Assembly: GCF_001949145.1 (NCBI RefSeq)
Contig: NW_019091405.1
Location: 449,656 to 513,655, forward strand
Length of the DNA: 64,000 nucleotides
Source of the DNA: Acanthaster planci
Taxonomy: Eukaryota > Echinodermata > Asteroidea > Valvatida > Acanthasteridae
Reading direction: 5' to 3'
Part shown: positions 39,220 to 51,100 of the stretch, in pieces
Layout: the number at the start of each line of letters is the position of its first letter
Position numbering within the stretch: position 1 is the first letter of the stretch
Notes under the pieces: generated by a model
Seen by the model: only the letters and a program-made list of their open reading frames with translations
Database searches by the model: none
What the model was told of the DNA's origin: nothing
Translations under genes and position numbers: made by a program

Positions 39220-41822
39220 GATAGACCTGTGTTTGTGATAAACCCAACCATTTCAGCACAAGTTAAAACTGATCCCAAAATATTCTTAACAAATGTGATT
39301 GAAACTAGTGTGAAAAAAAGGGCATGGATACATTTGAATTAATTTAATTCTCATTCCATCAAGTGACCGGGAAACTTTGGTTGATGGGGGAAGAACTAGC
39401 CCTCCCCAAAGGGACAAAAGCATTTCGAAAATGAAATAAATCAGGAGGCTCTTTTTGATGGACTGTGGTAAGAATACATGAAATTTTGACCCAAAGTCAT
39501 AGCGATCATGTCATATGCCACAAAATAATAGTGAGGTTTGTAGTATTTCACCCATTCCCAGATATTGATTCCACTTCACAGAGCTACAGCACCATGACCC
39601 TCTCTCAGAAAACCCTCCTATTATCCTGGATGTGCAACTCAAGTCTGAAAACTGATTTCACTGAGGAAACTACTACTGTTTGTTTCATTTTTCTAATCCA
39701 GCAAAGATGTATGTTGAACTGAAAAAAGGCCCTCCCTCCTCAAGACTTAAAAACAAAGGCAGCTCACCAATTATTTTTTTTATGTGGCCTAAGAAAGCCG
39801 CCTTTAGCCTTGATATTTGGTCAATGCCTGTGCTAAGCCTTACAAAGGCTCAAAGCAGATTTGGGTCAGAAGTGGTCATTTTCTGTCATTGTGTCCTCAC
39901 TTTTTTTCATTGACTTCAGCAAAGTGGGTCAGTTATGGGCCTTTCACTGGTTTCAACGTCAAGAGCACTGATGGTGAAAAATGTCACCTACATGTATCGG
40001 TAAGTGTGGTCACTTTTAGAATAATGGACAAAATGGCTTTTTCCCTTAAGTTTTTCAATGATTTTAGCCTAAACCTTTGTCAGTTATGGGCCTCTCACAA
40101 ATTCTGTATGGACCATTTGCCATTCAAGGTCAACTGTTCCACCTCAAAAACCCAAAATAAACAAACAGTTGTAACATATATACATGTACAATGATGGACA
40201 TTCACAATTGAAAGTGGAAGGGTGGTTATAAAAGGCTATGCTTGTCAAATACAGGACCCCTGGTAACATACTCGACTCGGGACAAACTACATAAACCAGC
40301 AGAGAAGCATGATCACTGAATCAGTTTGCAAACTGCAGAGTCATGAGGGGGCAAAGGTCAGCTTGGCTTGTGGTCGGTATGCCCCTTGGAAAGAGGTCCA
40401 TAGGCCTATATACGGACAACACTGATTTTCCCTTTAAATGTTATAAAAGCCGTCAGAAAGTGATAACATGCCCTACACAAGTCTCATATGGTTATGCACA
40501 GAGGCATCAAGTGTTGTCCGTATATGGAACTCTTTCCCGGCCCTTTTCATGCAAATTGTGGGAAACGCTTCGTTCAGTACATTTAGCATATTATTAGTTT
40601 ACATGCACGGACGTGAGGTCAGTTACAATTGCTTCTTACGAGTCAGGACTTAACTTAATGTTCACTCTCCGAGCTATGAATGAAGTACTGTGCTCAGGGG
40701 GCTCGTGGACGACTCGTCGATATATATACGATCCTGTCAGGCCTGGCGCGGCGTTGTGAAGTATCAGGTCGCGCGGACCGCGGGGACCAAATCACCGTCA
40801 AACCGCCACAAACTAGTGACGAGGCTTTTCCAATACTCAACTCTGTCTCGGGCTATGTCCCTGAAACCAATCCCCGATTGTGGGCCTGAAGCGTTTAAAT
40901 CTAATTGGATTACTGTAAATTTTTGTTCTTTTGCATCTTATTTGATGTTTTGTGGCACTATTAGACTAATTAGTCCGCTTACAGCTTCAAAGTCAGGTAG
41001 TAAAAAAACAGTTGAAGCCTGAGACGCAGCCGCAGTTGAGTATTGGAAAACGGCCATGTACACAAACGCCACTCGTTTGTGCAGCGATGACGTAATTTTT
41101 GAACTATTTTTAGATCATGGTTCGCAGATGACATCTATCTCATTATCGGCCAAAAATGTCAATACAAATTGCTCTAATTGATCGGATTTTGCAGGAAACA
41201 TGCTACCCAAGAACTAAATGAAACTTTCCCTTCACTTGTTATATATAAAAGCGGATCAAGGGGATTTTTCGGTCGAATCTTGCACGAGATGTGTAGAATT
41301 TGGTGGCCCCGGGCACGCGCGAGTCTAATTCTGCCGATGAAAACGTTTACGCGAAAAAAATAAAGCTTTGCCAAAGTTTAATTTATGCATGAAAATGTTT
41401 CCATTAAAAATCTCCATCGATTCACCGTGGTAAATTTTATGTTTACCGTGGCGATTTTCCAACATAGCGATCGGAAACAATTTTGTCATAGACTCCAACG
41501 GTAACGGTAACGGCGGCGGCCATGGTGGCTGCCGGCATTTCAAATCTTGTTATTTTCCCAAAATCGAGCGGGAAAATTACATCATTATCATGTGACCTGA
41601 TAAAAAAAAAGACGTCTTATGGTCTTGCTGCTTGAACAAGCGACATAAGCAGAGAAGTAGGGACGTCGCTAGATTGTGGTTTGGTCCCCGATCTGGTTAC
41701 ATATTATGCGCGTGCAGCAGCCCGATCCACAGGGCATAGAACGCCAGTTCATATTCAAAACTAAATTTACAGGGGGTTTTCCGTGATCTGCACGGCGCCC
41801 GACTATTAATTATTGGCAAATT

Positions 41823-41969
41823 CGGAAGGCACTGTTCCAGAACCATCAAAATGACATCGTTGTATGACATTTTATAAATAGTGCGCTTGCTTTATTGTTT
41901 GACCGGTAAGTCGCCAAAGTGTGCAAAGTGACGAAGTCATTTTTGGTGGTTCTCGAACAGTGCCTTCCG
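41823..41969. mobile_element. MITE, 147 bp, terminal inverted repeats
   Basis: Left CGGAAGGCACTGTTCCAGAA and right TTCTCGAACAGTGCCTTCCG are inverted repeats with one mismatch. Similarity continues inward (ACCATCAAAATGAC against its complement ACCACCAAAAATGAC). No coding capacity. Confidence 0.8.
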
Positions 41970-41983
41970 GCACTGAATTCACC

Positions 41984-42735
41984 CAACGGTATCCGCCCGG
42001 AGCTGAAGTGCACCCTCACCGGCGAAAGAAAGACAGGTGGTACTAACTTTTTCCAACTGGGTTCTTGCACGTGTTCGACGTGCACGCGGAGACCATAGGC
42101 TACATTCTTAAATTTGTCACGGTGCGCGCGTACTCAGCATGTTCCGCGTCAAACACGCATAAACTTGCACGTCTATGCGGTGAATGCGTACCAAAGGACT
42201 GTCAATTTCACTTCAAACCACGCCCTCTTTGTACCTGCTCGGAGCGGATAGGGAATTTACGCACAGTTGAAGAATTCCAGCCATACCATAAAATTCTATG
42301 AAGCCACCATCGATTGTAAAAGAAAATCCTCTGTTTACTTAATCTCGCTCATAGAGATTCAAAACAATGCGATTGCAACATTTGACAAGAACAGGTAAGA
42401 GCACCAAAGAGCAAAAAAGGTGAACGTATTTGGAAGCACAGTTGTAAACAAATACAGGCAATGTAAGTGCGTTGTGCGCAATGAGCAATGAACACGCTTC
42501 CATCCACCGTTTCGTCCTTTGTTTGCCCATACTTTTCAAAATCACGATTATACGCGCGAGACTGGCGGTCTATGCTTTTATAATGTCTGTGGCCAGATTT
42601 CGGGCTCGCAAGGAATTGTCGGGTGGAAATTGGATGAACAAACCCACATATGGCCCAGCCAGCGGTACGGTATCCGCCCCGAGCTGAAGTGCACCCCCAA
42701 TCGGGGAAAAAAGACAGGTGGTTACAAGCGGGTTC
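41984..42735 (+). repeat. Direct repeat pair, about 75 bp each
   Basis: ACGGTATCCGCCC.GAGCTGA..TGCACCC...AAGACAGGTGGT..GGGTTCTTGC occurs at about 41984-42065 and 42665-42738. A weaker relative lies near 51655-51700 (GAGTTGAAGCGCACCCTC). Confidence 0.65.
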
Positions 42736-42796
42736 TTGCCACGGTCGTATATAAAAAGAACCCGGACTTGCAACGCCTTTGTATAAAATAGAAGCC

Positions 42797-42925
42797 AACT
42801 AGCGGCCATTTTACCGAGCCGAATACAAATGCGCAGGTTGGCTTGCTTCTATTGACGCCAGGGAGAACAAAGGCGGGCATTGCCGGGCAAGCTTTGTATT
42901 CGACTCGGTAAAATGGCAACTAGTG
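42797..42925. repeat. Hairpin element, 33-bp arms
   Basis: Arms 42797-42829 and 42893-42925 (core GCCATTTTACCGAG and CTCGGTAAAATGGC) are inverted with about three or four mismatches and a 63-bp spacer. MITE-like. Confidence 0.7.
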
Positions 42926-43478
42926 GATTCAGTGTTCTCTATAAGCTGATTGAGGGCATTGCGAATGGTATACGTATGGAGGAAGGACACAGGAGTTTGA
43001 ACTATCCGGGCTACAACATCTGGCCAATTACCGCTTTAGTTCTGTTATGCCCGGTATGTCCATAGCCAGAGCGCAGCAAATGCTTGCAACGCCCCACCTG
43101 TTTCACAACCATAAGCGCCCTTTGAACGTACCCCGTGATCATCGCCGCTATTTTTCGCTGGTAATCTGCATATATCCTTAAGACGTTGTGTACTGCAGTA
43201 TAGGAAGTTGAATATTCATGCATTGTTGGTGCTTAGTATGATTTGACAACAACATCTAATTTAATGCTTGCGCAGTTGCTTGTATTAGGCCCTGTGCCGT
43301 AAGTGTTTACGTGCAGTCATTGTCCTTATCGAACGCTTTCTTCTGGACTTATTTTGGGAATTAATAGCCAAGTTGTTTATAAGATCTTGTGTTTTATTTG
43401 AATCATTTTTATTACTGAATTTACACAAAAGGTATTTTATGAGATTTCATGATCACTCCTTCTGATGAAACAGGGTAT

Positions 43479-43747
43479 TGTAGCGCCGGCGGGTCCGGCC
43501 GGTGGGGGCGCCAGCTCGGACCCGCATGGAGTTGGCTGGCTGCCCGCGCTGGTATGCGAACGGCCCGCGGTTTTCCCGCCTCGCGCCTGCGCAGTCCTTG
43601 CGGACAGGCGCCATGTTTAGAGTTGAGGTGAAAACGCATTGTTGTGGACGACAGCAATAAAACAGAGGTTTCGTGACCAAAAAAGTGAGTTGCGGCTGCG
43701 TGTGCTTCTATACCAGCGTCGAACCCTGATCAGTAGGACACGCTACA
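43479..43747 (+). mobile_element. Solo LTR (269 bp), TGTAGCG...CGCTACA
   Basis: Flanked by GTAT on both sides (43475-43478, 43748-43751). Contains a poly(A) signal, CAGCAATAAAACAGAGG, near 43652. GC-rich 5' half, homologous to the inverted LTR at 36851-37123. Ends are TG/CA as in LTRs generally. Confidence 0.85.
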
Positions 43748-44327
43748 GTATTTTGTTTTTCGTGAACTTAACTGTCCTGTGGAGGTCAACATGTCCTTGA
43801 CCAGACTTAGCCAAATTCGTAGAAAGACTTTGAAAACTGATGTTTCGGAGTGACAAAGTAAAATTGCAAACATTGCATGGATAATGGAAAAGTGCATCAA
43901 CATTTTTTTTAATTCAAGACGGCTTAAGTAGATATAAATTAAATGATAGATATTTTGTTTCTATTTCCCGGTCCCTGCGACAAGTTGCTGTTAATTTCTA
44001 GGAAAACGCCACAAGTATTGCTAGGATATTACTGGCCCCGCTTGTCCTGCTAAGTTGCAGGCAGTAATCAGACATTTTTGGAATGTTTACTATTGTTCGT
44101 CTGACCAGGCGGCGATGATCATCGAGCACTTTGATGCGCCAGAGTTGTAACTCCTTCCGCGTCCTTCCACCATGGTGTACGTAAAGAGCATACAAGCCGA
44201 AATAAATTAGTTTCGCGTATATACTCAGCGTGCTCCGTGTCAAACACGCATATACTTGTGCGCCTCGTGGCGAGCCTATGCGGTGAGTACCAAAAAGTCC
44301 TTTACTCTCGAAGAAATCCAAACACAT

Positions 44328-44628
44328 CCAATGTATTGAGGCAGTTCAGCATATTCTCGGGAGAATGCTCGGGAGGGAGGTGGGACTTCCCCTGGACGTC
44401 GTTGTGGGGTCACCGGAGGAACGGACAGAGACTACCGAGCCACTAAATTACGTCGACAAGCTGAGAACGAAGCTCACGCGGGCCCACGAGTTTGCCGGCG
44501 ACAGGCATGAGGCGGACTCAGAGCTACCAGAAGCAGCAGTACGACCGTCGTGCCCAGGAGGGCGGGTTCGAGCCCGGCCAGGCTGTTTGGCTGTTCACCC
44601 CAATGTATTGAGGCAGTTCAGCATATTC
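44328..44628 (+). mobile_element. Ty3/gypsy integrase fragment between 29-bp direct repeats
   Basis: An exact 29-bp sequence (begins CCAATGTATTGAGGCAG) is at 44328-44356 and 44600-44628. The 243 bp between them encode the region just beyond a gypsy-type integrase core: MLGREVGLPLDVV, then YVDKLRTKL..AHEFA; after a frameshift near 44500 another frame shows FEPGQAVWLF. Only this small pol piece is present and it cannot make a working integrase. Downstream 44629-45187 has no recognised gene. Confidence 0.75.
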
Positions 44629-45187
44629 AGTGATGCTTCACAAAATCTTGCCTTCCTTACAATCTTGCTACCTCCCTCTCTTACGAAGAAACCTTTCCTT
44701 CTCCCTCTCTACAACAGACCTGTGATCCTAAGTGTTTCCTTCGTCATCAAATGCCTCTTGAAACGTACCAACATCCCGTCTCTTTTTCTTCCACAGCCTA
44801 ACACGAGGAAGACAGACACCCTGCTCCTTAAAACATCAATCCTGCCGAACTAATAGTGTGAAAGTTTCTTTGTTTACCCGCTTTCCCAGATTGTTAAATT
44901 CGCTTCCCTATAACCTTCGAGACTTTTGTCTAGAACCCTCCCCAAAGACTTCTTTCACTCTCTACCTGAAAACCTCTAACCAGGGCCCTATCATCCATGC
45001 CTTGTAGAATATCCAGCTTTATCCTGAAAGGTCGTCCAACTTTTTTAAGGCTCTATGTACGTGTCTTTTGTTTTCCATTGTTTACACTGTCTTGCCAGAA
45101 AATTTTTTTCTCACATAGATGTATGTGCACTTAAAATAATTTTAGATGCTCATTTCAATCTTCTTTCAAATTTTGTTCAACTCATAG

Positions 45188-46488
45188 TGTGGCGAAACAG
45201 GGTAGCTGTGTAGTCTTGTGTTTAATCTGGGTATTTATAATGCATGCACGTGGAAAGCGGCAACCAATCAGAAGCGCGCGTTACCCTAGGTCTGGGCACT
45301 GGCTGCGTGGGTTGCCGGGATTTCTTAAGACGGCACCGTGCAGATAGGAGCTTTACAGAGTTGTATCGTTCACTTAGCTATATTAAAACCCTACCTCTGG
45401 TGCGCCTGGTGCGATCGGTTAGTGTGGTGCTTGTTCTCATCGGAGCTGCCGGTTACTTAAGATCTCATCGGAGATTGAGGGATTGTTAGACAGTCCGGTT
45501 TATTTAAGGAATGTTGGATTACAGGGCTAGGGAACCCATGTGAACCAGTTAATAAGGGAATTAGCAAAGTTAGACTGGAGGGATCGCGTGCCGTTGTTCC
45601 ATACTTCTTGGTATACGATGGTTGGTTGCAGCCTTTGTCTGAGGGCTTTGCTTTCCTCGGTGATGCTTACTCGATGCCGGTTTCCGTTAGAGTCCAGTGA
45701 GGACTATTATAATCGCCTTCTTAATCAACTGACCCGTGTAATTTGATAATAACTTGAAGTGGATGAGGGTTACTTAAGTCACCTTGAACCCTGTTGCAGT
45801 TTGGGAACTGCATTGCTTAGTAAGGCAGTAGAGATTATTGTTATATAAGGCTACCCTGTTGTGTTGTATAATTACGAAAGTTGTCTTTGCTTCTGTGATC
45901 AACACTCATCAATTATAAGCCTATTATTAACTTGAGGGTTACCTATTGACTTGAAGGTTGCCTGGTCATTGAGGGTTACCCCGGTTATTGTGCGGGCCAC
46001 TCTGGTTATTGTGAGGGATACCTTGGTGTAGGTTCAGGATAACAAGCTTCCTATTTAATCAAGTTAGTGGTTAAGTTGACCACATAGGACTACCTACCTG
46101 TGAGGATCATTTTGTACATAATTAATTGCCTTTGTGTGTAAACTATTACTGAAGCTCTGACATTGAATAAATCAATCATATAATTGCCTTTGAAGTCAAC
46201 GGTAACCATGAGGTTTAGTCCAGTCCCTTGTAATGACATTTATTGTAACCTATATTGACATTGGAATCAATCACCTAATCGCAGAGAGGTGGTAAACTTC
46301 CAACAAACGAACAGCCCCTAAGGCATAGTCCACCGTTCGTTAACTGATATCCCCCCTTGCGTTTGGATAGCCGCTCATTTTTGCGTAAGGTTAAATAAAT
46401 ATATTTGTGGGGTTAGGCTAGGTCAATTCCATCTCCGATCAGGCTAGTCTGCAGGTCCACCTCCAAAGGTGTCAGTTGTCCCGCCACA
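45188..46488 (+). repeat. 5' long terminal repeat, 1301 bp
   Basis: Starts TGTGGCG and ends CGCCACA, inverted LTR termini, two bases before the primer site. Contains CCAATCAG near 45266 (CCAAT box-like) and AATAAA strings late in the LTR (near 46165 and 46394), as expected for U3 and R/U5. The 3' partner was not found. Confidence 0.8.
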
Positions 46489-46490
46489 AA

Positions 46491-46508
46491 TGGTGTCAGA
46501 AGTGGGAT
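46491..46508 (+). other. Retrotransposon primer-binding site, tRNA-Leu type
   Basis: TGGTGTCAGAAGTGGGAT complements the CCA-tailed 3' end of animal tRNA-Leu species ending ATCCCACTTCTGACA. It sits 2 bp after the LTR, the canonical place for minus-strand priming. Confidence 0.8.
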
Positions 46509-46935
46509 ACTCTGTAATTTTGTTGTAGTTATATCTACCAATAAAGAGTAATATCTGTGTCTTTTGGTGTGAAGTGGACGAACCTCACAGAGGTGCACAG
46601 TGAGGATAATTGTAGCGAGGTAGACGGTTTATGCTTACTTGGGGTGTATACTGCCCTGTACATAATTGTGTTCCTTAATTGTTGGGTTGGTGACATTGGT
46701 GGGGATTCTGTTGAAGATTCGAGCGGAGTTGCGTACTGCAGGACAGCAGCTTCCAATCCTGTTGAGAATTTACCGGGTTGTAGTAGGTACACAAGGAGTG
46801 GTAAATTCTGGAGGCTTGAAACTGAGGTTCCTCAGCCTGAGTTTGCCTGTGAGTTGCCATTGTCGCCATGTGGACAGTGACCGAGTGTAGTTGTCTAGTT
46901 GAGACTGAGGTTTCTGTTCAGGAGGGAACTCCAGT

Positions 46936-48310
46936 ATGAGCGTGGGTAAGGACAGTGGTGTTGGCTCGACGGAGGCTGAAAAGGGTTTTATCCTGGACGA
47001 GCTGAACCATTCAAGAATGGAAGTTCAGCGGTTAAAGTGGGAGAGGGACCGTTTGTCCTCAGAGTTGGAGGCTGTTAAGAAGGGTACAGAGCCTAAAACA
47101 GTAAATGAGGGTATCCCTAAGAGTAGGGATACACCTCTGATCGAAGTTGATTCAGATACCTCCGGGTATGCACTGAAGGCAACGGAGATTTCCTGCGTAG
47201 GCACATTGCTTATATTGGTTTCAAAGGAAGTGCCAAGGCAAACTGAGAGTACGCCTGTGAGGCCTATCTTCCCATGCGTAGTCGTAGCACCAACCCCTTT
47301 TTGAACCATGAAGTTGATTGCGCTGATAAGGAACGAAAGTTACACAGTGAGTTGTTTAGCTTTGTTACTCGCCCAACCTTGGAGAAATCCGACAAGGTTG
47401 TCGATAAGGTTGACTCACCTGGAGTTGGCCCTGGGCCACCGAAAAGGGAGTCTAGGTTGGAAGGTAGTCAGGGCTATAGTATATTCGACGGTAAGCCTCT
47501 GAAGCCTACGATCACCTCCCTACCGGTATAACGGTAAGGTTTTTGGAACGAGTACTACCGCCACTGTGAGGCGTGTAGAAAGGTGAATCAGTGGAATGAG
47601 GAGCAGGTAACCGAGATCTTGGCTGCTAGCCTCCAGGGAGATGCGCTCCGCATTCTTGGCGATGGGTCCAAGAACTTCACATATAAAGAACTTGTTCAAG
47701 TTCTGAACAGCTAGGAGGTTTGGTCCTAGCCAACAGGCTGAGAACTACCTTGTGGAGTTAAGGAGTCGGCGTCAAGGGCCAAAGGAAATTCTTTTTAATA
47801 AGAACTGGGACAAGTAGTCCGTGAGTTGGTGTTAACATCTTATCCAGAGATCCCCTAAGAGGCACGTGAGCGACTGGATGATGTGTCGAGTCAGGTGGTC
47901 CGGGAAGGCATTTATCGCGCCCGTCCGAAGACATTGGACGAGGCGATACGTGCAGCCTATAGAGACAGAGAATTTCGAGAAGGTTGAGAGTGAAAAGCGA
48001 GCAGAGAAGAAGCCAGCGACGTTCACAAAGGCCATGGACTCGGAAACCGAAGATCGGTTGCAGAAGTTGGAGGAGAGTGCTGGGCAGCAAGCCAAAAAGA
48101 TATATCGGATGGTCAAGATGTTGACTGAGTTCACGAGTAAGGGGCCGAGCCAGGGGGATGATAACCGCCTGCAGGACTGCTGTCACCGAAACTAGAGAAA
48201 AGGAAGCCATGCGTGTTGAAGTGCTTCAGGTGTAAAGAGGTTGGTCATTTCGCCAAAGAATGCACCAAGCTTCGGAAGGAGAGAAAGGGGCAGGCTGGAC
48301 ATTCCCGAAG
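46936..48310 (+). pseudogene. Decayed gag with CCHC zinc knuckle
   Basis: ATG 46936 opens a 122-residue frame with a charged, coiled-coil-like stretch (LNHSRMEVQRLKWERDRL). Capsid-like text (LAASLQGDALRILGD) appears in another frame near 47615-47665. A zinc knuckle follows at 48222-48263: CFRCKEVGHFAKEC, the C-x2-C-x4-H-x4-C pattern of retroelement nucleocapsid. Frameshifts and in-frame stops separate the parts. Confidence 0.7.
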
Positions 48311-48399
48311 CTTAAGCGAGAGGCAAGCGATCCATTAGAGGCATGAAACAGGAAAAGGCAAAGAGCCACTAGGCACCCAGCCAAAATCTGTTTCCAAGC

Positions 48400-48800
48400 C
48401 TTGGGGTGGGCTATTTATCGATGGAATTGTTAGAGGGGCGAAGTGTCGATTCTTGGTTGATTCGGTGTCAACAGTAACTTTACTCAGTAGTGTTGTCTGC
48501 CATAGAGTTTCCAAGGAGCAAAGGCCTGTGTTGCATGGAAGCGGAGGAGGCCAGCATTCGGCAAGTTGATGGCAGTACATTACTAACAATGTGCGCTGCT
48601 TCGGTCGATATATTCAAATAGGCAAAACAGTTTACCCAGTTCGGCTAATTTTTGCTGACATCAAGTGCGAAGGTATATTAGGGATGGACTTTCTGTTGCC
48701 TACCGGCGGCAACTTAGATTTTGGAAGGTTAGAGTTGAGGCTGAATGGAGAGAGATCAAGGTGTACCAATGGTGCCGGTGAACCGTTTGTCGGTTGAGTA
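48400..48800 (+). pseudogene. Decayed retroelement aspartic protease
   Basis: Reads LFIDGIVRGAKCRFLVDS then VSTVTLLS (about 48410-48490) and, in a shifted frame, ILGMDFLLP (48674-48700). In active family members the catalytic loop is D-S/T-G; here it is D-S-V, and the two halves are out of frame, so it is inactive. Confidence 0.65.
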
Positions 48801-48990
48801 TTGGTGGCGGAAACCATCGAGACCCCAACGGGCCATGAGGCTGTTGTGCCAGGTAATGTAGCCAATACTTGCGAGGCAATGGGATAGCCAGCCATGGTTG
48901 AACCTGTCGAAGGTGGAGGCGAATTTGCTCAGCGAGGGTTAGTTTTAGCCCGGTCGTGGTGGAGCCCAACGAATGAAATGAAATGAAATA

Positions 48991-50846
48991 AACCAGAGCG
49001 GCAAGTCGAAAATCTACTTGGGTATTGCTATGGAGCGGAATGGTTTGTTTATCCAAAAAAGGGTCGTCAAGGCCAGGTGGCGCATGCGCGACCGAAATAC
49101 CGAATTGGCTTGTAGAGGGCCATTAATTTTTAACAAAGCTTGTACAGGGGTACTATATTGTCAAATCAAAAGGTTTATGACTTCAGGATAAAAAATACTT
49201 TAGAGCCAAAATTCACTGGGGAAAAAATGAAGGAAAATGCATACAGGAACGTGTGTGCACAAATACGTATTTTGTCTGGCATGCACCATTTTGAGGTTTC
49301 CAGAAATGTCTTTATTTCTAATTTTTATGGCTTCTGCCGGTGACCCTGATATTATTAATGAAGTTTCATTTTAAATTCGGGCCTAGTGCTTTTTTCCGAG
49401 TTATGGTGATTGGAAACAAGGATGCAGGAAAATGTTTTCCTACCTCCATATTGGAAATGATCGGAGGCCGCGGCAATGCTGGGGGGGGGGCTGAAGTTTT
49501 AGTTCGGTCTATTTTCTTGTTTACAAACCCACCCACATGAGGAAAAACATAACGAAAATCTCCACAATAAAATGAAATTGATTAAAGAATCACAGAATTA
49601 TCGTTCGTTTAAGACATTAAATAGATTTGACAAAAAATCTCCCGAAAAGAAGGCCAAAGATGAAAAAGCATGGAGCATCTACAACCCAAAATGTTCAGGG
49701 CCCTTGAGTGGGCACCTCACGCTGTGAGGGCTTCGCTTGCGGGAGTTGTCTTTCCAAAAACCGGCTACGTAACCGAAAGAAAAAAATCAGGACCACTTAA
49801 GTCAATAGAGAAAACCCTGTAAGGGGTCAGTTTTATGAAGTTAACACAAAAAAATCAAATGGAATCTTTCGGGGAGGAATCGCAAGCCCATTCTAAGAAT
49901 AGAGAAAACAGAGGCAGAATTTGAGACTCAGCAACAACAGAAAACGAGAAGAAATTCATTATATGCAAGACTAAGCAACACAACGGTATCTTTGTGAATG
50001 ATTCAAGCATGGGAAGACCCCCCAAATAATCAAATTACTATAATGAACAATTTGGTCAATAAACAAATAAAAAGTCAACCCAGTAACTTGAGCTAAAAAA
50101 GTCAAACAAAGAAAAAACCCTAAGTGATGACTAAAATTTCGAAAACCTGACAGACCTGACTTACACCACAAAACCTTCAATAAAACTGTCAAAACTCAAG
50201 CCAACTTTACATGAAACAGCCAAAAAATAGTGGTAGAAGTCACTCAAACCCCTGGGGAAAATCGAACTCCTCTGCAGATAATGGGAGATTAAGAGAGAAC
50301 AAAGATAATAGGTGAGTAACGTGAAATTTGATGCTAAACAACAGCCAAATCCAGGCTATTATGATAAAGTGTGAACATGATGCAATAACCTATAGATAAA
50401 ACAAAACCAAACACACGACCCAACGAACAAAAGACAACAAAAGTGTTCAAGGGAGGCCACTAATCGAAAACACTCAACCGTAAACAATCCAACAATGTAA
50501 ACAGAACAGAAAAGCATATATCAAAACATGAAGCCATTAGAATAAAGTGTAGGCCTATGGTTATACATATCGTGAAAACAGTACTTCTAAAAGTGAGTAT
50601 CAACAAAGAACACAAAGTTTCCCCAAAAGCTACATGTCCAAGCCATAAATTTCAAATGAGAGGCGCCGATTACTCCTGAACTTGGAACTGGCTGAAAAAC
50701 ACTGACCCTTCGATGAACCTGTTATGTCTTCAATGCACTGAACGTGGCTTTAGTATATAACTTTCCATCAGAGTGGTCATTTCGTGTATATGGGTATAAT
50801 TCCAGAAATTAGGGTCCACAAGTGTGACTTTTTTGGAGTAATGTGA
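48991..50846. other. Gene-free AT-rich stretch
   Basis: No exon, RNA gene or clear repeat recognised, apart from GC-rich ends of the retrotransposon remnant up to about 49100 and a 25-bp exact match near 50671-50695 to the AHSA1 3' region. Confidence 0.5.
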
Positions 50847-51100
50847 TGGTTGCCAAGGCAACCATACCAGCAGATACCATGATGGACCTGTGTTCGTGAT
50901 AAACCCAACCATTTCAGTGTGCGATTAAAAATTCTCCCAAAAATTCTTAAATGCAATTGAAACTGGTGTGAACTAATCTTGAGAAGGTACACCAACATTA
51001 ATTTAATTCTTGTTCAATCAAGTGAACAGACAGATCTGGGGGAGGGGGGAACATGGGTTACGTCCCCACCCCCAAAGGAGAAAAACATAGGTTTTGTTCT
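50847..51100 (-). pseudogene. Truncated third CYP46 copy: promoter-proximal sequence and part of exon 1
   Basis: On the minus strand, ATG 50880-50878 begins MVSAGMVALAT-type sequence matching both CYP46 exon 1s. Homology stops after about 11 codons (near 50847), well before the anchor ends. Upstream, about 220 bp (50881-51100) aligns with 39220-39440 upstream of copy 2, including TTTATCAC.AACACAGGTC.ATC, GATAAACCCAACCATTTCAG and TTAATTTAATTCT. A further patch near 51283-51310 resembles 40510-40540. No exons 2-13 follow. It is a 5' fragment of a segmental duplication, not a functional P450. Confidence 0.85.

Larger units (their letters stand above)
39220..45187. other. Upstream region of CYP46 copy 2 and repeat nest
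   Basis: No protein-coding exon recognised. About 39220-39450 is the immediate upstream sequence that reappears beside the truncated third copy. From 41800 the region becomes GC-richer and repeat-dense: a MITE, a short direct repeat pair, a hairpin, a solo LTR and a retrotransposon fragment, listed separately. Blocks 42118-42200 and 44216-44292 are related (both contain GTCAAACACGCATA and CTATGCGGTGA). Confidence 0.55.
45188..48990 (+). mobile_element. Truncated Ty3/gypsy-type LTR retrotransposon (5' LTR, PBS, gag-protease)
   Basis: 5' LTR 45188-46488, primer-binding site 46491-46508, leader, decayed gag from about 46936, zinc knuckle 48222-48263 and protease-like segment about 48420-48800. 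No reverse transcriptase, RNase H, integrase or 3' LTR follows, so the 3' half is lost. The right edge is uncertain; a short AAATG run near 48975 may mark it. Frames shift and stops interrupt gag, so it is dead. The order LTR-PBS-gag-PR fits Ty3/gypsy; BEL/Pao cannot be excluded without RT. Confidence 0.8.

Noticed and set aside
39817-40194. 125-codon plus-strand frame with internal similarity
   Set aside because: The similarity is a small non-coding duplication (GTCAGTTATGGGCCT..TCAC twice); no protein family match.
42472-42809. Overlapping 70-150 codon frames on both strands
   Set aside because: Open by composition in a GC-richer repeat region; no homology to any family I recognise and no consistent splice structure.
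44365-44853. 162-codon plus-strand frame as an intact gene
   Set aside because: Only its first ~45 codons resemble integrase; the rest is out of frame or non-homologous. Treated as a retroelement fragment.
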